64,000 bases of DNA from NCBI GenBank assembly GCA_964405335.1, contig CAYONP010000019.1:1-64000 (forward strand). The letters are read 5' to 3'. Below are positions 45,763-54,237 of this stretch, in pieces. Position 1 is the first letter of the stretch. Each line of letters starts with the position of its first letter. The stretch comes from CAYONP01 sp964405335. GTDB lineage: Bacteria > Armatimonadota > UBA10988. Under the pieces are notes generated by a model, which had not been told where the DNA came from, did not search any database, and saw nothing but the letters and a program-made list of their open reading frames with translations. The position numbers were made by a program, and so were the translations under genes.

Positions 45763-47245
45763 GCCTGCCCCCTGGCGCGGGATCCGCGTCCAGGTCGCCC
45801 TGCTCGCGGTGCTTCTGCTCGGCCTGGCACTGATCCGCTTCCGGCTCGATCTGGCCGTGCCGTTCGGCTGGACCCTGGCCCCGCCGCCGGGCGCGCCATA
45901 CCCGGCCACCGCCGCGCTGCCCTCGCTGCTGCTCATCCTGGGCCTCGGCCTGCCGGTCTGGTGGCTGGCCCGCCGGCCGGGGCTCGGCGCCGGCCGAGCC
46001 TGGCTGGCGGTGGCCTTGCTCGGGCTGCTCTCGGCCGGGCTGATGCAGACCTCGGAGGCCGGGCTCGGCCGGCGCGGATGGGTGGTAAACAGCGTCGCCT
46101 CGACCTGCTCGAGCATCTCCAACGGCTACTTCGTCGCCGCGCTGGAGGTCGACGATGTCGGCTGGTTCCTCGCCGGCTATGACGAACTGCAGCGCCGCGA
46201 CACCGGCAAACTGAGCACCCATCCGCCCGGCGCGGTGATGGTCTACTGGCTGGCGCTGCGGGCCTACCGACTGCCCGGCGCGCAGGCCGTCTCGACCTGG
46301 CTGATCCGCAAGTGCGCCGGCGGCACCGCCGACGTGCGGCTCGAGATTGCCGCCTATCCCAACGTGCCGCCGAGCCTGACCACGCAGGACATGCCCGCGG
46401 CGCTCTGGTCGGCGCTGTTCATCTCGCTGCTCGCCGCCACCGCCGTGGTGCCGACCTACCTGCTCGGCGCCGCCGACGGCGACCGGCGCGCCGGGGTGCT
46501 GGCCGCGGCGCTGCTGGCGCTGATGCCGAACGTCGTCCTCTACCGCCTCTCGCTCGACGGGCTGCTCATGGCGCTCGGCGCCTGGTCGTTGGTCGGCCTC
46601 GTCTGGGCCGCGCGCGACGCGCGTCGCGGCTGGCTCTGGGCGCTCGCCGCCGGCGTGGCGCTCGGCCTGGCCGGCTTCGTCTCGCTCGGCGCCGCGCCGA
46701 TGGCCGGGCTCGGGTTGGCCTACCTGCTCCTCACGCTCCGCTCGGGCGAACTGAGCCCGGCCCGCGCCGCCGGCTTGCTGCTCTGTCTGGCCGCCGGCGC
46801 GCTGCTCGCCCTCGGCGCGGCGGCGCTGGGCGGGCTGGCCGTCTGGACGGTCTTCCAGCAGGCGCTCGAGCTGCACCGTCACGGCGGCGGTGGGATCGGC
46901 TACCGCGAGTATCTGCCCTGGCTGCTGTTCAATCTGGTCGACTATGCGGCGTTCGTCGGGCTGCCGGTCTGCCTGATCGCCGGTGAGGGGATCGTCCGCG
47001 GCGGGTTCGCGTCGACCGCCGGCCGGCTCGGCTGGGCGCTGGCCGCGGTGCTGCTGCTGCTCGACCTGAGCGGCACGGTGCGGGCCGAGACCGAGCGGCT
47101 GTGGCTGTTCATGAACCCGCTGCTGGCGGCATCAGCCGCGGCGGCCGCGGTGGAGCGGGCAGACCGGCTCTGGCCGCTAGCAGCGCAGCCGCTTCAGGTG
47201 CTGCTGCTGATCCTGGCCCTGCCGCCCCTGGTTCGCCCCTACTGA
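45746..47245 (+). CDS. Polytopic membrane protein, possible GT-C type glycosyltransferase
   Basis: About 499 residues with roughly 11 hydrophobic helices. A loop after the third helix contains SNGYFVAALEVDDVGWFLAGYDELQRRDTGKLSTHPPG; acidic residues in this position and a following HPPG motif are seen in lipid-linked GT-C transferases, but I cannot confirm a family. There is no in-frame ATG or GTG before the first helix; TTG 45746, inside the end of the NAGPA gene, is the most likely start. Co-transcribed with the NAGPA gene. The last 137 bases overlap a minus-strand gene. Confidence 0.6.
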   Translation: MKASTEPAPWRGIRVQVALLAVLLLGLALIRFRLDLAVPFGWTLAPPPGAPYPATAALPSLLLILGLGLPVWWLARRPGLGAGRAWLAVALLGLLSAGLMQTSEAGLGRRGWVVNSVASTCSSISNGYFVAALEVDDVGWFLAGYDELQRRDTGKLSTHPPGAVMVYWLALRAYRLPGAQAVSTWLIRKCAGGTADVRLEIAAYPNVPPSLTTQDMPAALWSALFISLLAATAVVPTYLLGAADGDRRAGVLAAALLALMPNVVLYRLSLDGLLMALGAWSLVGLVWAARDARRGWLWALAAGVALGLAGFVSLGAAPMAGLGLAYLLLTLRSGELSPARAAGLLLCLAAGALLALGAAALGGLAVWTVFQQALELHRHGGGGIGYREYLPWLLFNLVDYAAFVGLPVCLIAGEGIVRGGFASTAGRLGWALAAVLLLLDLSGTVRAETERLWLFMNPLLAASAAAAAVERADRLWPLAAQPLQVLLLILALPPLVRPY

Positions 47246-48323
47246 CCTGACTCGACGGCGGCGCGCCGCGCGGCGGTTCGGCCGGCAGCAGGAAGGTCAG
47301 GCGGTCCTCGGCGGTCTCGATCCGCCCGCCGTGGAACTCGGCGACCATGCGGGCGAGGGTGAACTGCAGCGCCGTGGCCACCGGTTCGAGCGTCGCGTCG
47401 ACGGTGCGCAGGCGCGCATTGGCGCCGACCTGAACCGCGGCGCCGCCCGCCGGCCGCGCCATGCCGACCATCGACAGGCTCGCCGCCACGCCGGCCCGCG
47501 CGGCGACGTGGACGACCAGCGAGGCCAGCCCGTGCGCCAGCAGCCGCGCATCGGCCACCAGTTCGAGCCCGGCGTCGCAGCTTGCGGTCAGCGCCGGCTC
47601 GGCGCCCGACTCGGCGGTGATCTGCGCCACCACCTGGTCGAGCACGGCGCCGAGGTCGCAGGCGGCTGGGCGCAGCTCCCACTCGCCCGCCTCGATGGCG
47701 CGGACGGCCTGCAGCGTGCGCACCGCCGACTCGGCCGCGCGCACCTCGCCGCGGGCGACCCGCACGTAGCGTCGCTGCTCGAAGCTGAGGCCGGCACTAT
47801 CGACGTCGAGCACCGACAGCGCGCGGTCGGCCGTGTCGAGCATGGTGTCGCAGTCGTTGAGCGTCAGGCTGACCATCGAGTCGCGCCGGGCGGCGACATC
47901 GCGCAGGCTGTCCAGCCGCTGCTCGACCGCGGCGAAGCGCCGTCGCCAGGCCAGCGCCGAGGCGAGCCGGGCGACGAGCAGCGGCCGCGTGCCACCAGGG
48001 CCGAGCACCGCCAGCGCGCCGGCGGCCAGGGCCTCGGCGTGCAGTCGGTCGTCGGCCCGCGGCGCAATCAGCAGCACCGGCACGCCGGCGGTGGCCGGCT
48101 CGGCGGTCAGTCGGCGGCAGACCTCGAGCCCGCTCATGCCGGGCAGCTCGCCGCCGAGCAGGACCAGCTCGGGCCGCAGCGCGGCAACGCGGTCGAGCAC
48201 CGCCTCGGCGTGGTCGGCCACCTCGACGGCGCAGCCGAGCTCGGCCAGCGCGCCACGCAGCCAGGGCAGCTCGCCGACTGCCCGGTCGGCGCAGAGCACT
48301 CGACCAATCCGCTCGCCGGCCAT
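47109..48323 (-). CDS. Degenerate receiver + histidine-kinase-like protein
   Basis: 404 residues. The N-terminal 125 residues follow the CheY receiver fold (IGRVLCADRAVGELPWLRGALAELGC..RPELVLLGGELPGMSGLEVCRRL), but the phosphoacceptor Asp is Gly57, and the conserved Lys near 109 is missing. Residues about 145-360 follow a HisKA/HATPase layout in which the phospho-His position is Asn156 (VSLTLNDCDTML) and the N- and G-box signatures are absent. Both activities are therefore probably lost and a binding or sensory role is likely. ATG 48323 overlaps the tldE stop by one base. The C-terminal 45 residues overlap the convergent membrane-protein gene. Confidence 0.65.
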   Translation of the reverse strand: MAGERIGRVLCADRAVGELPWLRGALAELGCAVEVADHAEAVLDRVAALRPELVLLGGELPGMSGLEVCRRLTAEPATAGVPVLLIAPRADDRLHAEALAAGALAVLGPGGTRPLLVARLASALAWRRRFAAVEQRLDSLRDVAARRDSMVSLTLNDCDTMLDTADRALSVLDVDSAGLSFEQRRYVRVARGEVRAAESAVRTLQAVRAIEAGEWELRPAACDLGAVLDQVVAQITAESGAEPALTASCDAGLELVADARLLAHGLASLVVHVAARAGVAASLSMVGMARPAGGAAVQVGANARLRTVDATLEPVATALQFTLARMVAEFHGGRIETAEDRLTFLLPAEPPRGAPPSSQVSRGEPGAAGPGSAAAPEAAALLAARAGLPAPPRPPRLMPPAAGS

Positions 48324-49639
48324 CAGAACGAGGTGGCGCTGCTGAAGGTCAGGCCGCTCGACGCCAGCGCCGGGGCGACGCAGCCGTGGCAGCGCTGAGC
48401 GGTGCCGAGAGCGATGATGCCGCGCAGCAGGTCGGGCAGCGACTGGGCGATGCGGGCGTTGGTCAGCGGCTCGGCCAGCTTGCCGTCGCGGATGCGGAAG
48501 GTGCCGTCGCGGGTCATGCCGGTAATGCTGCAATCGCTCTCGTTGAGCCAGTTGGTGTAGTGCAACCGCGAGACGTAGATGCCGTCGCCGCAGGCGGCGA
48601 GCAGCTCGTCGTCGCTCGCCTCGCCGCCGGCCATGACCAGCGAGCTGGGCCAGGCGCCGTTGAGCAGCCGGCCGCCGCCGGCCCAGCCGGTCGCCTCGGC
48701 GCCCATCTCAGCGGCGGTGCGGCGATCGTGCATCAGCCGCGCGGCGACGCCCTGCCGGACGAATTCGACACAGCGCAGCGCCCAGCCATCGCCGTCGAAC
48801 GGCTGATCCTGCAGGTCGGGATGCGCGGGGTTCTGGGTGATTGAGACCAGCGGGCCGAACAGCTCGTCGCCCTCGGCGGCAAGGAAACTCCGCCCGTCGC
48901 GGACCGACCGCGCGTTGAAGCCCCGGGCGATGAAGCCCAGCAGGGTTGCCACGGCAGAGGCCGAGAGCACGACGCGGTAGCTGCCCGGCTCCAGCGGCCG
49001 CGGGTCGCGGGCGCGCAGCGCCGTCTGGCACGCCTCCTCGCCCAGCCGCGCTGGGTCGAGCGCCGCGCCCGAGCGCGACCAGCCGCTGCGCCAACCACTG
49101 CCGCCGTCCGACTCGACGGTCAGGCTCAGATCGACCTCGGTGGCGCGATAGGCGCCGCGCATGCCGCCGCTGGTGGCCATCGCCACGAGTCGCTCGCCGA
49201 CGCCGACCACACCCGCCGCACGGGCGCCCTCGCGGCGCGCCGCGGCGCACATCGCCTCGGCGGCCTCGGCGCGTCGGTCGGCGTCGTAGGCGGCCGGCGT
49301 GCTGTCGGCGTGATGGGCGGAGACCGCCAGCAGCGTTTGCTCGCCGACCGAGGGCAGGATCTCGCCCGCCGGCGGCAGCATCATGGCTTGCTGGCGGGCC
49401 TGCTCGCAGAGCCGGTCGAGGTCGGCGGGCGCGTAGCCGTCGGTGCTGCCCTCGCCATAGCGGCCGTCGAGCCGGAGCCGCAGGCGCAGCGAGGCGCGCT
49501 CGTTGATGCCGTGCTGGATCGGCTGGCTCTCGCCGATGCGCAGCAGCGCGTGGGTACCGCACGAGAGCACCACGTCGGCGTCGCCGCCAGCGCGGTCCAG
49601 CACCTGCTCGCACAGCTCCACGGCGTGATCAGTCGTCAT
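48323..49639 (-). CDS. TldD/PmbA family protein, TldE-like
   Basis: 438 residues. The TldD/TldE pair forms a metallopeptidase that trims unfolded peptides and leader peptides of RiPPs. This one lacks the HExxxH zinc site of TldD and fits the TldE/PmbA subunit (GINERASLRLRLRLDGRYGEGSTDGY, PGSYRVVLSASAVATLLGFIARGFNARSVRDGRSFL, YVSRLHYTNWLNESDCSITGMTRDGTFRIRDGKLAEPL). No TldD partner is in the window. It overlaps the MazG-like gene by 11 nt and the degenerate kinase gene by one. Confidence 0.88.
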   Translation of the reverse strand: MTTDHAVELCEQVLDRAGGDADVVLSCGTHALLRIGESQPIQHGINERASLRLRLRLDGRYGEGSTDGYAPADLDRLCEQARQQAMMLPPAGEILPSVGEQTLLAVSAHHADSTPAAYDADRRAEAAEAMCAAARREGARAAGVVGVGERLVAMATSGGMRGAYRATEVDLSLTVESDGGSGWRSGWSRSGAALDPARLGEEACQTALRARDPRPLEPGSYRVVLSASAVATLLGFIARGFNARSVRDGRSFLAAEGDELFGPLVSITQNPAHPDLQDQPFDGDGWALRCVEFVRQGVAARLMHDRRTAAEMGAEATGWAGGGRLLNGAWPSSLVMAGGEASDDELLAACGDGIYVSRLHYTNWLNESDCSITGMTRDGTFRIRDGKLAEPLTNARIAQSLPDLLRGIIALGTAQRCHGCVAPALASSGLTFSSATSF

Positions 49640-49943
49640 TATCGTGTCCCGGCCAGGTCCGCGTCGCGTTGTGGGCCAGCTTGTCGAGCGTCGCCCGGGT
49701 CAGGTCGATGCCCGACAGGTCGGCCAACTGCAGCAGGTAGAGCAGCACATCGGCCAGCTCGCCGGCCAGCGCGTCGCGGTCGGGTGTATCGTTCCACTGA
49801 AACTGCTCCAACACCTCCGCCGCCTCGATGGCCAGCGACACGGCCAGGTTGCGCGGCAACTGCGGCCGCGCCGAGTCCGCGGCATACCAGCCCTGGTCGG
49901 CGACGAAGGCGTGCATCCGCTCAGTCAGCTCGGCGATGGTCAT
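49629..49943 (-). CDS. MazG-like nucleotide pyrophosphohydrolase (DCTPP1 type)
   Basis: 104 residues. All-alpha NTP pyrophosphatase with the metal motif E-x-x-E in AIEAAEVLEQFQW and E-x-x-D in ELADVLLYLLQLAD; PRNLAVSLAIEAAEVLEQFQWND is close to dCTP pyrophosphatase 1 and bacterial RS21-C6 proteins. Hydrolyses non-canonical or excess dNTPs. Its ATG overlaps the DUF4091 stop by 4 nt, and its own end overlaps tldE by 11 nt. Confidence 0.88.
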   Translation of the reverse strand: MTIAELTERMHAFVADQGWYAADSARPQLPRNLAVSLAIEAAEVLEQFQWNDTPDRDALAGELADVLLYLLQLADLSGIDLTRATLDKLAHNATRTWPGHDNDD

Positions 49944-52564
49944 TGCCCATCCAGCGCCGCGGCCACCGCCCAGCGCAGGTCCTCGAGCCGCGCCGGATCC
50001 AGGTTGGCGAACTCGAGCTGACCGGCATCGTCGGCGAACCGCTGCACCGCCGTGGCGTCGAGATCGAGCAGCTCCGCGGTGGCGAGCGCGATCTGCCCGC
50101 GGCTCCAACCGGTCTTCGCCGCCAGCAGGGCCAGCCGCTCGCACTCCTGCTGCCCGACCTGCAGGGCGAGCAGTCGCAGGCTCGGCAGCGGGCCGTCGAG
50201 GCCGAACCGCCTTCCGGGCATCATCAGCCCCGTCTGGTCGGGCTCGTCGAAACTCCGCTCGGTGCCGATGCTGTTCCACGGCACCACGCCGTCGGCACCG
50301 CTGAGCCAGGCCTTGAGGCACCAGGCGACGCTCTCCAGGTTGGGCCGGCCGACCTCGTTCGCGGCGCCATAGGTCCAGACCGTCGCGCCCTCGGCCGCCG
50401 CCCAGCGGCTCATCCGTGCCTGGTACTGGTAATACGCATTGCCGACCACGTACAAGTCGGTCACGCCGTCGAGCCAGTCGCGCTGCCACTGCGGCCGGCT
50501 GATGTCCATCCGGGTGACTAGGTTCGGCACCCCGGCCGGCTCGACCGCCCGGCTCACCAGTCCGGCGAAGTAGCGCAGCGCGAGCCAGTCGTCGCGGTGC
50601 ATCGGTTCGTCGAGCAGCCACCACGAGGTACCGCGCCCGCCTTGGGCCGGGTCCTTGTAGTAGTACTTGTTGTTCCAGTAGGCCTGGAACCGCGTGCGGG
50701 TCCAGCCGCGCTCGGCGATGTGCTCGGCGATGCGGCGGGCGACGGCCTGGTAACGCGCCACATACGCGGGACCGAACGCCTGCTCAATCGGCGGCGCGAG
50801 CAGGGCGTGCTCGGTCAGCATCTCCTGGTAGCCGGTCGCGGTCGGCCGGAAAGCGTAGGCCTCCATCGACGACGGCCAACCCTCGCAGAAGGGCAGATAG
50901 ACATGGTCGACCGGCACGCCGGCGCGGGGCAGGTCGGCAAACGCCGAGCCGTCGAGCAGGGCGCCCCAGCGGCGGTCGTAATCGGCAAAGTCGCAGGTCG
51001 TTTCGGCGCCCTCGCCGGCCAGGGCCGGCCCGGCGGCCCATTCGAGCGCGCTGCGGTGGCTGTACTGCAGCGGCGCCCAGGTCAGCCGATGGCGGTGAGC
51101 CAGGCGGTGGTAAGCCTGTTCGAGCGCGATGACCGCGTCGCTCGTGCCGTCCTCCAGCCCGTATTGCCCATGCACCCGGCCGTAGCTGTTGAGCGAGACG
51201 TCGAAGGTCAGCTCGTCGGGCAGCCGGTGGTTCCAGACGGTCAGCCGCACCGGCACCTCGCGCCCGCCGTACTGCCAGGCGGCGGAGTACTCGCCGGGCT
51301 CGGCGTCGACGGGAATCGACAGCTCGACGACCATTGGCCACCACGACTGACCCGGCAGGTCGCGCCATTCGTCCGGCCGCGGTCGATCCGACGGGACGAG
51401 GATCTCGGCCGTCGGTCCGGGGGCGTTGACGTACCAGACGGCGTAACCACGCGGCTCGATGCCGCCGATCGCTGGCAACTCGGCCGGCGGCGGCGGGAAC
51501 TCGGACCGGACGACGAGCTGCACAAAGACGGCCTCGCCCCGCGCGCCGGCCAGGCGCACCGCGTCGGCCGGCTGGGCGCCGTCGCCGGTCAGCGGGTCGA
51601 CGTTGGTGGTCACCGGCGCCACCCAGAGCGGACCCGCCGGCGTGGCTGGCCGCGGCGGCGCCACCAGGGCCGGCGGCATGGTGGCGGCGGCGATGCGGAT
51701 CGTCTCGGTCACCGTTTGACCGCCAACCGTCACGGCGACCTGGTGCTCGCCCGCGGGCAAATCGTCGAACTCGAGGATGGCGTTGCGCACCGGCCCGGGC
51801 ACCCGACGGCGCGGCAGCGGCATGCCGTCGACGGCGATCGAGCGGCTCAGCCGCGGCAGGTCGGCTTCGGCGGCGTCGACGATCAGCGCGAGACGGCTCG
51901 GCGGGTCGAGGCGCAGGAGCGTCAGCCCGGCGGTCGGCGGCTCGGCCGGCGCCGCCTCGACCAAGAGGTATGGCTCGGCGCCGTTCTGCTCGCGGGTGTA
52001 GACGTCGTTGTTGGACCGAGTCTGGCCCGTTTCGTCGGTGATCACCAGGCCGTCGGACATGCCGCAGGCCATCTGCTCAATCAGCGCCGGCGCCACGGGC
52101 GCGCTGAGCCAGCCGTCGCCCTCGTCACGGACCTCGCCATCGCTGACGATGGTCCCGCTCTCGGTCCAGGCGACGTCGGTGAAATCACCGCCTGGCCGGC
52201 CCCACGGCGCGGTGCCGTTGGCGGCAAAGCGGCTCATCGTCGGCTGCGCCTCGCCGGTGCCGGCGCCCTCGTCCCACTCGGCCGCGACGGTCGAAAAGCC
52301 GAGCGTGCGGAACTGGTGCTGGACGGGCTTGAGGTAGAACCGCGCGCTGATCACCCGCTGGCCGGCGAGTGGGGCGACGTCGAAGCGGGCGAGCATCATC
52401 ATCTCGATGCCCTTGATCCGCACCACCGGCCGCGCGCCCCAGTTGAACTCGGTCTCGCTCGGATGCGACGACAGACCGGTGTCGGCAGTCACCGGCAGGC
52501 GCAACTCGACCGCCTGCGCGCAGCCGCCGAGAGCGAGGGTCGTCAGCCACAAGAGCCTGGTCAC
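49940..52564 (-). CDS. Exported DUF4091 (GH123-like) glycoside hydrolase
   Basis: 874 residues: a signal peptide (VTRLLWLTTLALGGCAQAVE), an N-terminal jellyroll of about 200 residues resembling DNRLRE or CBM-like domains (LPVTADTGLSSHPSETEFNWG), beta-rich middle domains, then a C-terminal TIM barrel of the DUF4091/GH123 group (about 500-840) with WWLLDEPMHRDDW, whose Asp-Glu pair is the expected catalytic site. Family members include N-acetyl-galactosaminidases; the substrate here is unknown. GTG 52564 lies only seven bases after a -10-like box, suggesting leaderless translation. Start of a four-gene operon. Confidence 0.78.
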   Translation of the reverse strand: MTRLLWLTTLALGGCAQAVELRLPVTADTGLSSHPSETEFNWGARPVVRIKGIEMMMLARFDVAPLAGQRVISARFYLKPVQHQFRTLGFSTVAAEWDEGAGTGEAQPTMSRFAANGTAPWGRPGGDFTDVAWTESGTIVSDGEVRDEGDGWLSAPVAPALIEQMACGMSDGLVITDETGQTRSNNDVYTREQNGAEPYLLVEAAPAEPPTAGLTLLRLDPPSRLALIVDAAEADLPRLSRSIAVDGMPLPRRRVPGPVRNAILEFDDLPAGEHQVAVTVGGQTVTETIRIAAATMPPALVAPPRPATPAGPLWVAPVTTNVDPLTGDGAQPADAVRLAGARGEAVFVQLVVRSEFPPPPAELPAIGGIEPRGYAVWYVNAPGPTAEILVPSDRPRPDEWRDLPGQSWWPMVVELSIPVDAEPGEYSAAWQYGGREVPVRLTVWNHRLPDELTFDVSLNSYGRVHGQYGLEDGTSDAVIALEQAYHRLAHRHRLTWAPLQYSHRSALEWAAGPALAGEGAETTCDFADYDRRWGALLDGSAFADLPRAGVPVDHVYLPFCEGWPSSMEAYAFRPTATGYQEMLTEHALLAPPIEQAFGPAYVARYQAVARRIAEHIAERGWTRTRFQAYWNNKYYYKDPAQGGRGTSWWLLDEPMHRDDWLALRYFAGLVSRAVEPAGVPNLVTRMDISRPQWQRDWLDGVTDLYVVGNAYYQYQARMSRWAAAEGATVWTYGAANEVGRPNLESVAWCLKAWLSGADGVVPWNSIGTERSFDEPDQTGLMMPGRRFGLDGPLPSLRLLALQVGQQECERLALLAAKTGWSRGQIALATAELLDLDATAVQRFADDAGQLEFANLDPARLEDLRWAVAAALDGQ

Positions 52565-52570
52565 GCGGGC

Positions 52571-52599
52571 AGTGTAGCAGATCGCCGGAGGCATCGCCA
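52571..52599 (-). promoter_or_regulatory. Possible promoter of the DUF4091 operon, giving a leaderless mRNA
   Basis: Minus strand: -10 TACACT (52571-52576), 17-bp spacer, weak -35 TGGCGA (52594-52599). The initiation codon GTG 52564 lies six bases after the -10, i.e. at or very near the predicted start point; no Shine-Dalgarno can fit. Confidence 0.45.
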
Positions 52600-52644
52600 C
52601 GGCGGGGACGAATGAACCGGCCGGCCGGCCGGTCGGAGTGACGC

Positions 52645-53106
52645 GTGCCCATCTGCCAACGCTGCGGGGCCTCGATCGCTCGCGGCGCCGCGCGCTGCCC
52701 GCTGTGCGGCTACACCAGCTTCCTCGACGATCCGCTCGAGCCGCCACCCGCCACGCCGCCCCCGCGCGACGAACTGCCCCTGGCCATGGCGGCGCAGGTC
52801 GGCCGCATCCGGCGCTGGGCGCTGATCGCGGCCTTGACACCGCCGGCGTGCTGGCTGGTCGCGATCCTCCTGATCCAGGTCATCCCCGACGTGGCAAAGG
52901 GCGGGTTCTGGCTGTTCGTCTCCGCGCTGGCGGTGTTGCTGGCGGTCATCGGCCGGCACGCCTGGCACGCCGGCCTGCTGGTTGCGTTGGCGCTGTTCGC
53001 CTGGTCGCACGGCATGGCGAAGCAGTTTCGTGAGTTGAGCCGCGTGCCGCCGGCGTCGGCCGGCGGCGCCGGTGCGAAGGTTGACGAACCGCGCCGCGAC
53101 CGGTAA
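52645..53106 (+). CDS. Zinc-ribbon membrane protein
   Basis: 153 residues. An N-terminal zinc ribbon CQRCG...CPLCG (residues 4-22), a Pro-rich linker and about three hydrophobic helices (about 60-125), then a short polar tail. Zinc-ribbon plus membrane proteins of this kind are common and mostly uncharacterised. GTG 52645 has GGAG seven bases upstream. The -35 of the nif3 promoter lies inside its 3' end. Confidence 0.7.
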   Translation: MPICQRCGASIARGAARCPLCGYTSFLDDPLEPPPATPPPRDELPLAMAAQVGRIRRWALIAALTPPACWLVAILLIQVIPDVAKGGFWLFVSALAVLLAVIGRHAWHAGLLVALALFAWSHGMAKQFRELSRVPPASAGGAGAKVDEPRRDR

Positions 53107-53109
53107 CAT
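53081..53109 (+). promoter_or_regulatory. sigma-70 promoter of the nif3-COG1579 unit
   Basis: -35 TTGACG (53081-53086), 17-bp spacer, -10 TAACAT (53104-53109), located over the last codons of the zinc-ribbon gene. Leader of about 18 nt before ATG 53134. Confidence 0.68.
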
Positions 53110-53133
53110 ACCGGCTCGCGAGGCGTCCGGCGC

Positions 53134-54237
53134 ATGACTACGCTCGCCGAGGTGGCGGCCGCGGCGGCCGAGTTCGCGCCGCCGCACCTGGCCGAAGAGT
53201 GGGACAACGTCGGCCTGCTCGTCGGCGACGCGAGGGCGGCGGTCGAGCGGGTGATCTGCTGTCTCGACCTGAACGACGCGGTCTTCGCGGCCGCCGGCGA
53301 CGGCGCGGCGGTGGTCGCCTTCCACCCGCCCCTGTTCCGGCCGCTGGCGCGCGTGGTCGCCGGTGAGGCCGAGTCTGGCCGGGTCTGGCGGGCGGTGCGG
53401 GCCGGCATCGGGCTGATTGCCACCCACACCGCGCTCGACAGTGCCTCGCCGGGCACGAGCGACGTGCTGGCCGAGCGGCTCGGCGTGAGCGTCGACGGCG
53501 TGCTGAGGCCACGGCCGGCCGGCGAGCTGCTGAAGCTGGTTACCTTCGTGCCCGCGGCGGACGCCGACCAGGTCGCCGCGGCGATGAGCGAGGCCGGCGC
53601 CGGGCGGATCGGTGACTATGCCGAGTGCTCGTTCCGCTCGCCAGGCCGCGGCACCTTCCGCGGACTGGCCGGGACCAGTCCGGCGGTGGGCGAGCCAGGG
53701 CGGCTCGAGCAGGTGGACGAGGTGCGGCTCGAGATGCTCGTGCCGAGCCGGCTGAGCGGGCCGGTGACAGCCGCGCTGCGGGCGGCCCATCCGTACGAGG
53801 AGGTCGCCTACGATCTCTACCCGCTGGCCAACCTGCCGGCGCGGGCGGGACTGGGCCGGATCGGCCGGCTCGAGCGCGCGATGACCGCCGATGACCTGGC
53901 GGCGCGGGTGATCGAGCGGCTCGGCGCGGCGGGTGCGCGAGTCGTCGGCGCACGGCGTATGGTCGAGCGGGTGGCCCTGCTTGGTGGCAGCGGCGGCTCG
54001 TTCGTGGCCGAGGCGGCGCGGGCCGGCTGCGACTGCTTGGTGACCGGCGATGTGCGGCACCATGATGCGCTGCTGGCCGAGCGGCTGGGCCTGAGCGTGA
54101 TCGACCCCGGTCACGCGGCGACCGAGCTGCCGGCGGTGCGGTGGACGGCGCGCGCGCTGCGCGACCGGCTGGCCGAGGTGACGGTCGAGGTGTGCGACGA
54201 GGCGGCGGAGCCGACGGCTTGGAGACAGAGCGGATGA
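53134..54237 (+). CDS. Nif3-like dinuclear metal centre protein
   Basis: 367 residues, the long YqfO-type form with an inserted central domain. EEWDNVGLLVGD, THTALDSASPGTSDVLAE, LLGGSGGSFV, DCLVTGDVRHHDALLAERLG and the C-terminal H-x-x-x-E (DPGHAATE) metal motif are present. The first metal motif reads FHPPLFRP (F63, H64) where many bacterial members have HHPLIF; a [Y/F]HPP form resembles eukaryotic NIF3L1. Often annotated as a GTP cyclohydrolase-like protein, but the true activity is unknown. Overlaps the next gene by 4 nt, a very common pairing. Confidence 0.87.
   Translation: MTTLAEVAAAAAEFAPPHLAEEWDNVGLLVGDARAAVERVICCLDLNDAVFAAAGDGAAVVAFHPPLFRPLARVVAGEAESGRVWRAVRAGIGLIATHTALDSASPGTSDVLAERLGVSVDGVLRPRPAGELLKLVTFVPAADADQVAAAMSEAGAGRIGDYAECSFRSPGRGTFRGLAGTSPAVGEPGRLEQVDEVRLEMLVPSRLSGPVTAALRAAHPYEEVAYDLYPLANLPARAGLGRIGRLERAMTADDLAARVIERLGAAGARVVGARRMVERVALLGGSGGSFVAEAARAGCDCLVTGDVRHHDALLAERLGLSVIDPGHAATELPAVRWTARALRDRLAEVTVEVCDEAAEPTAWRQSG

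Noticed and set aside
52618..52636. GGCCGGCCGGCC tract as a regulatory palindrome
   Set aside because: Simple CCGG repetition is frequent in DNA of this composition, and there is no second copy or flanking structure.
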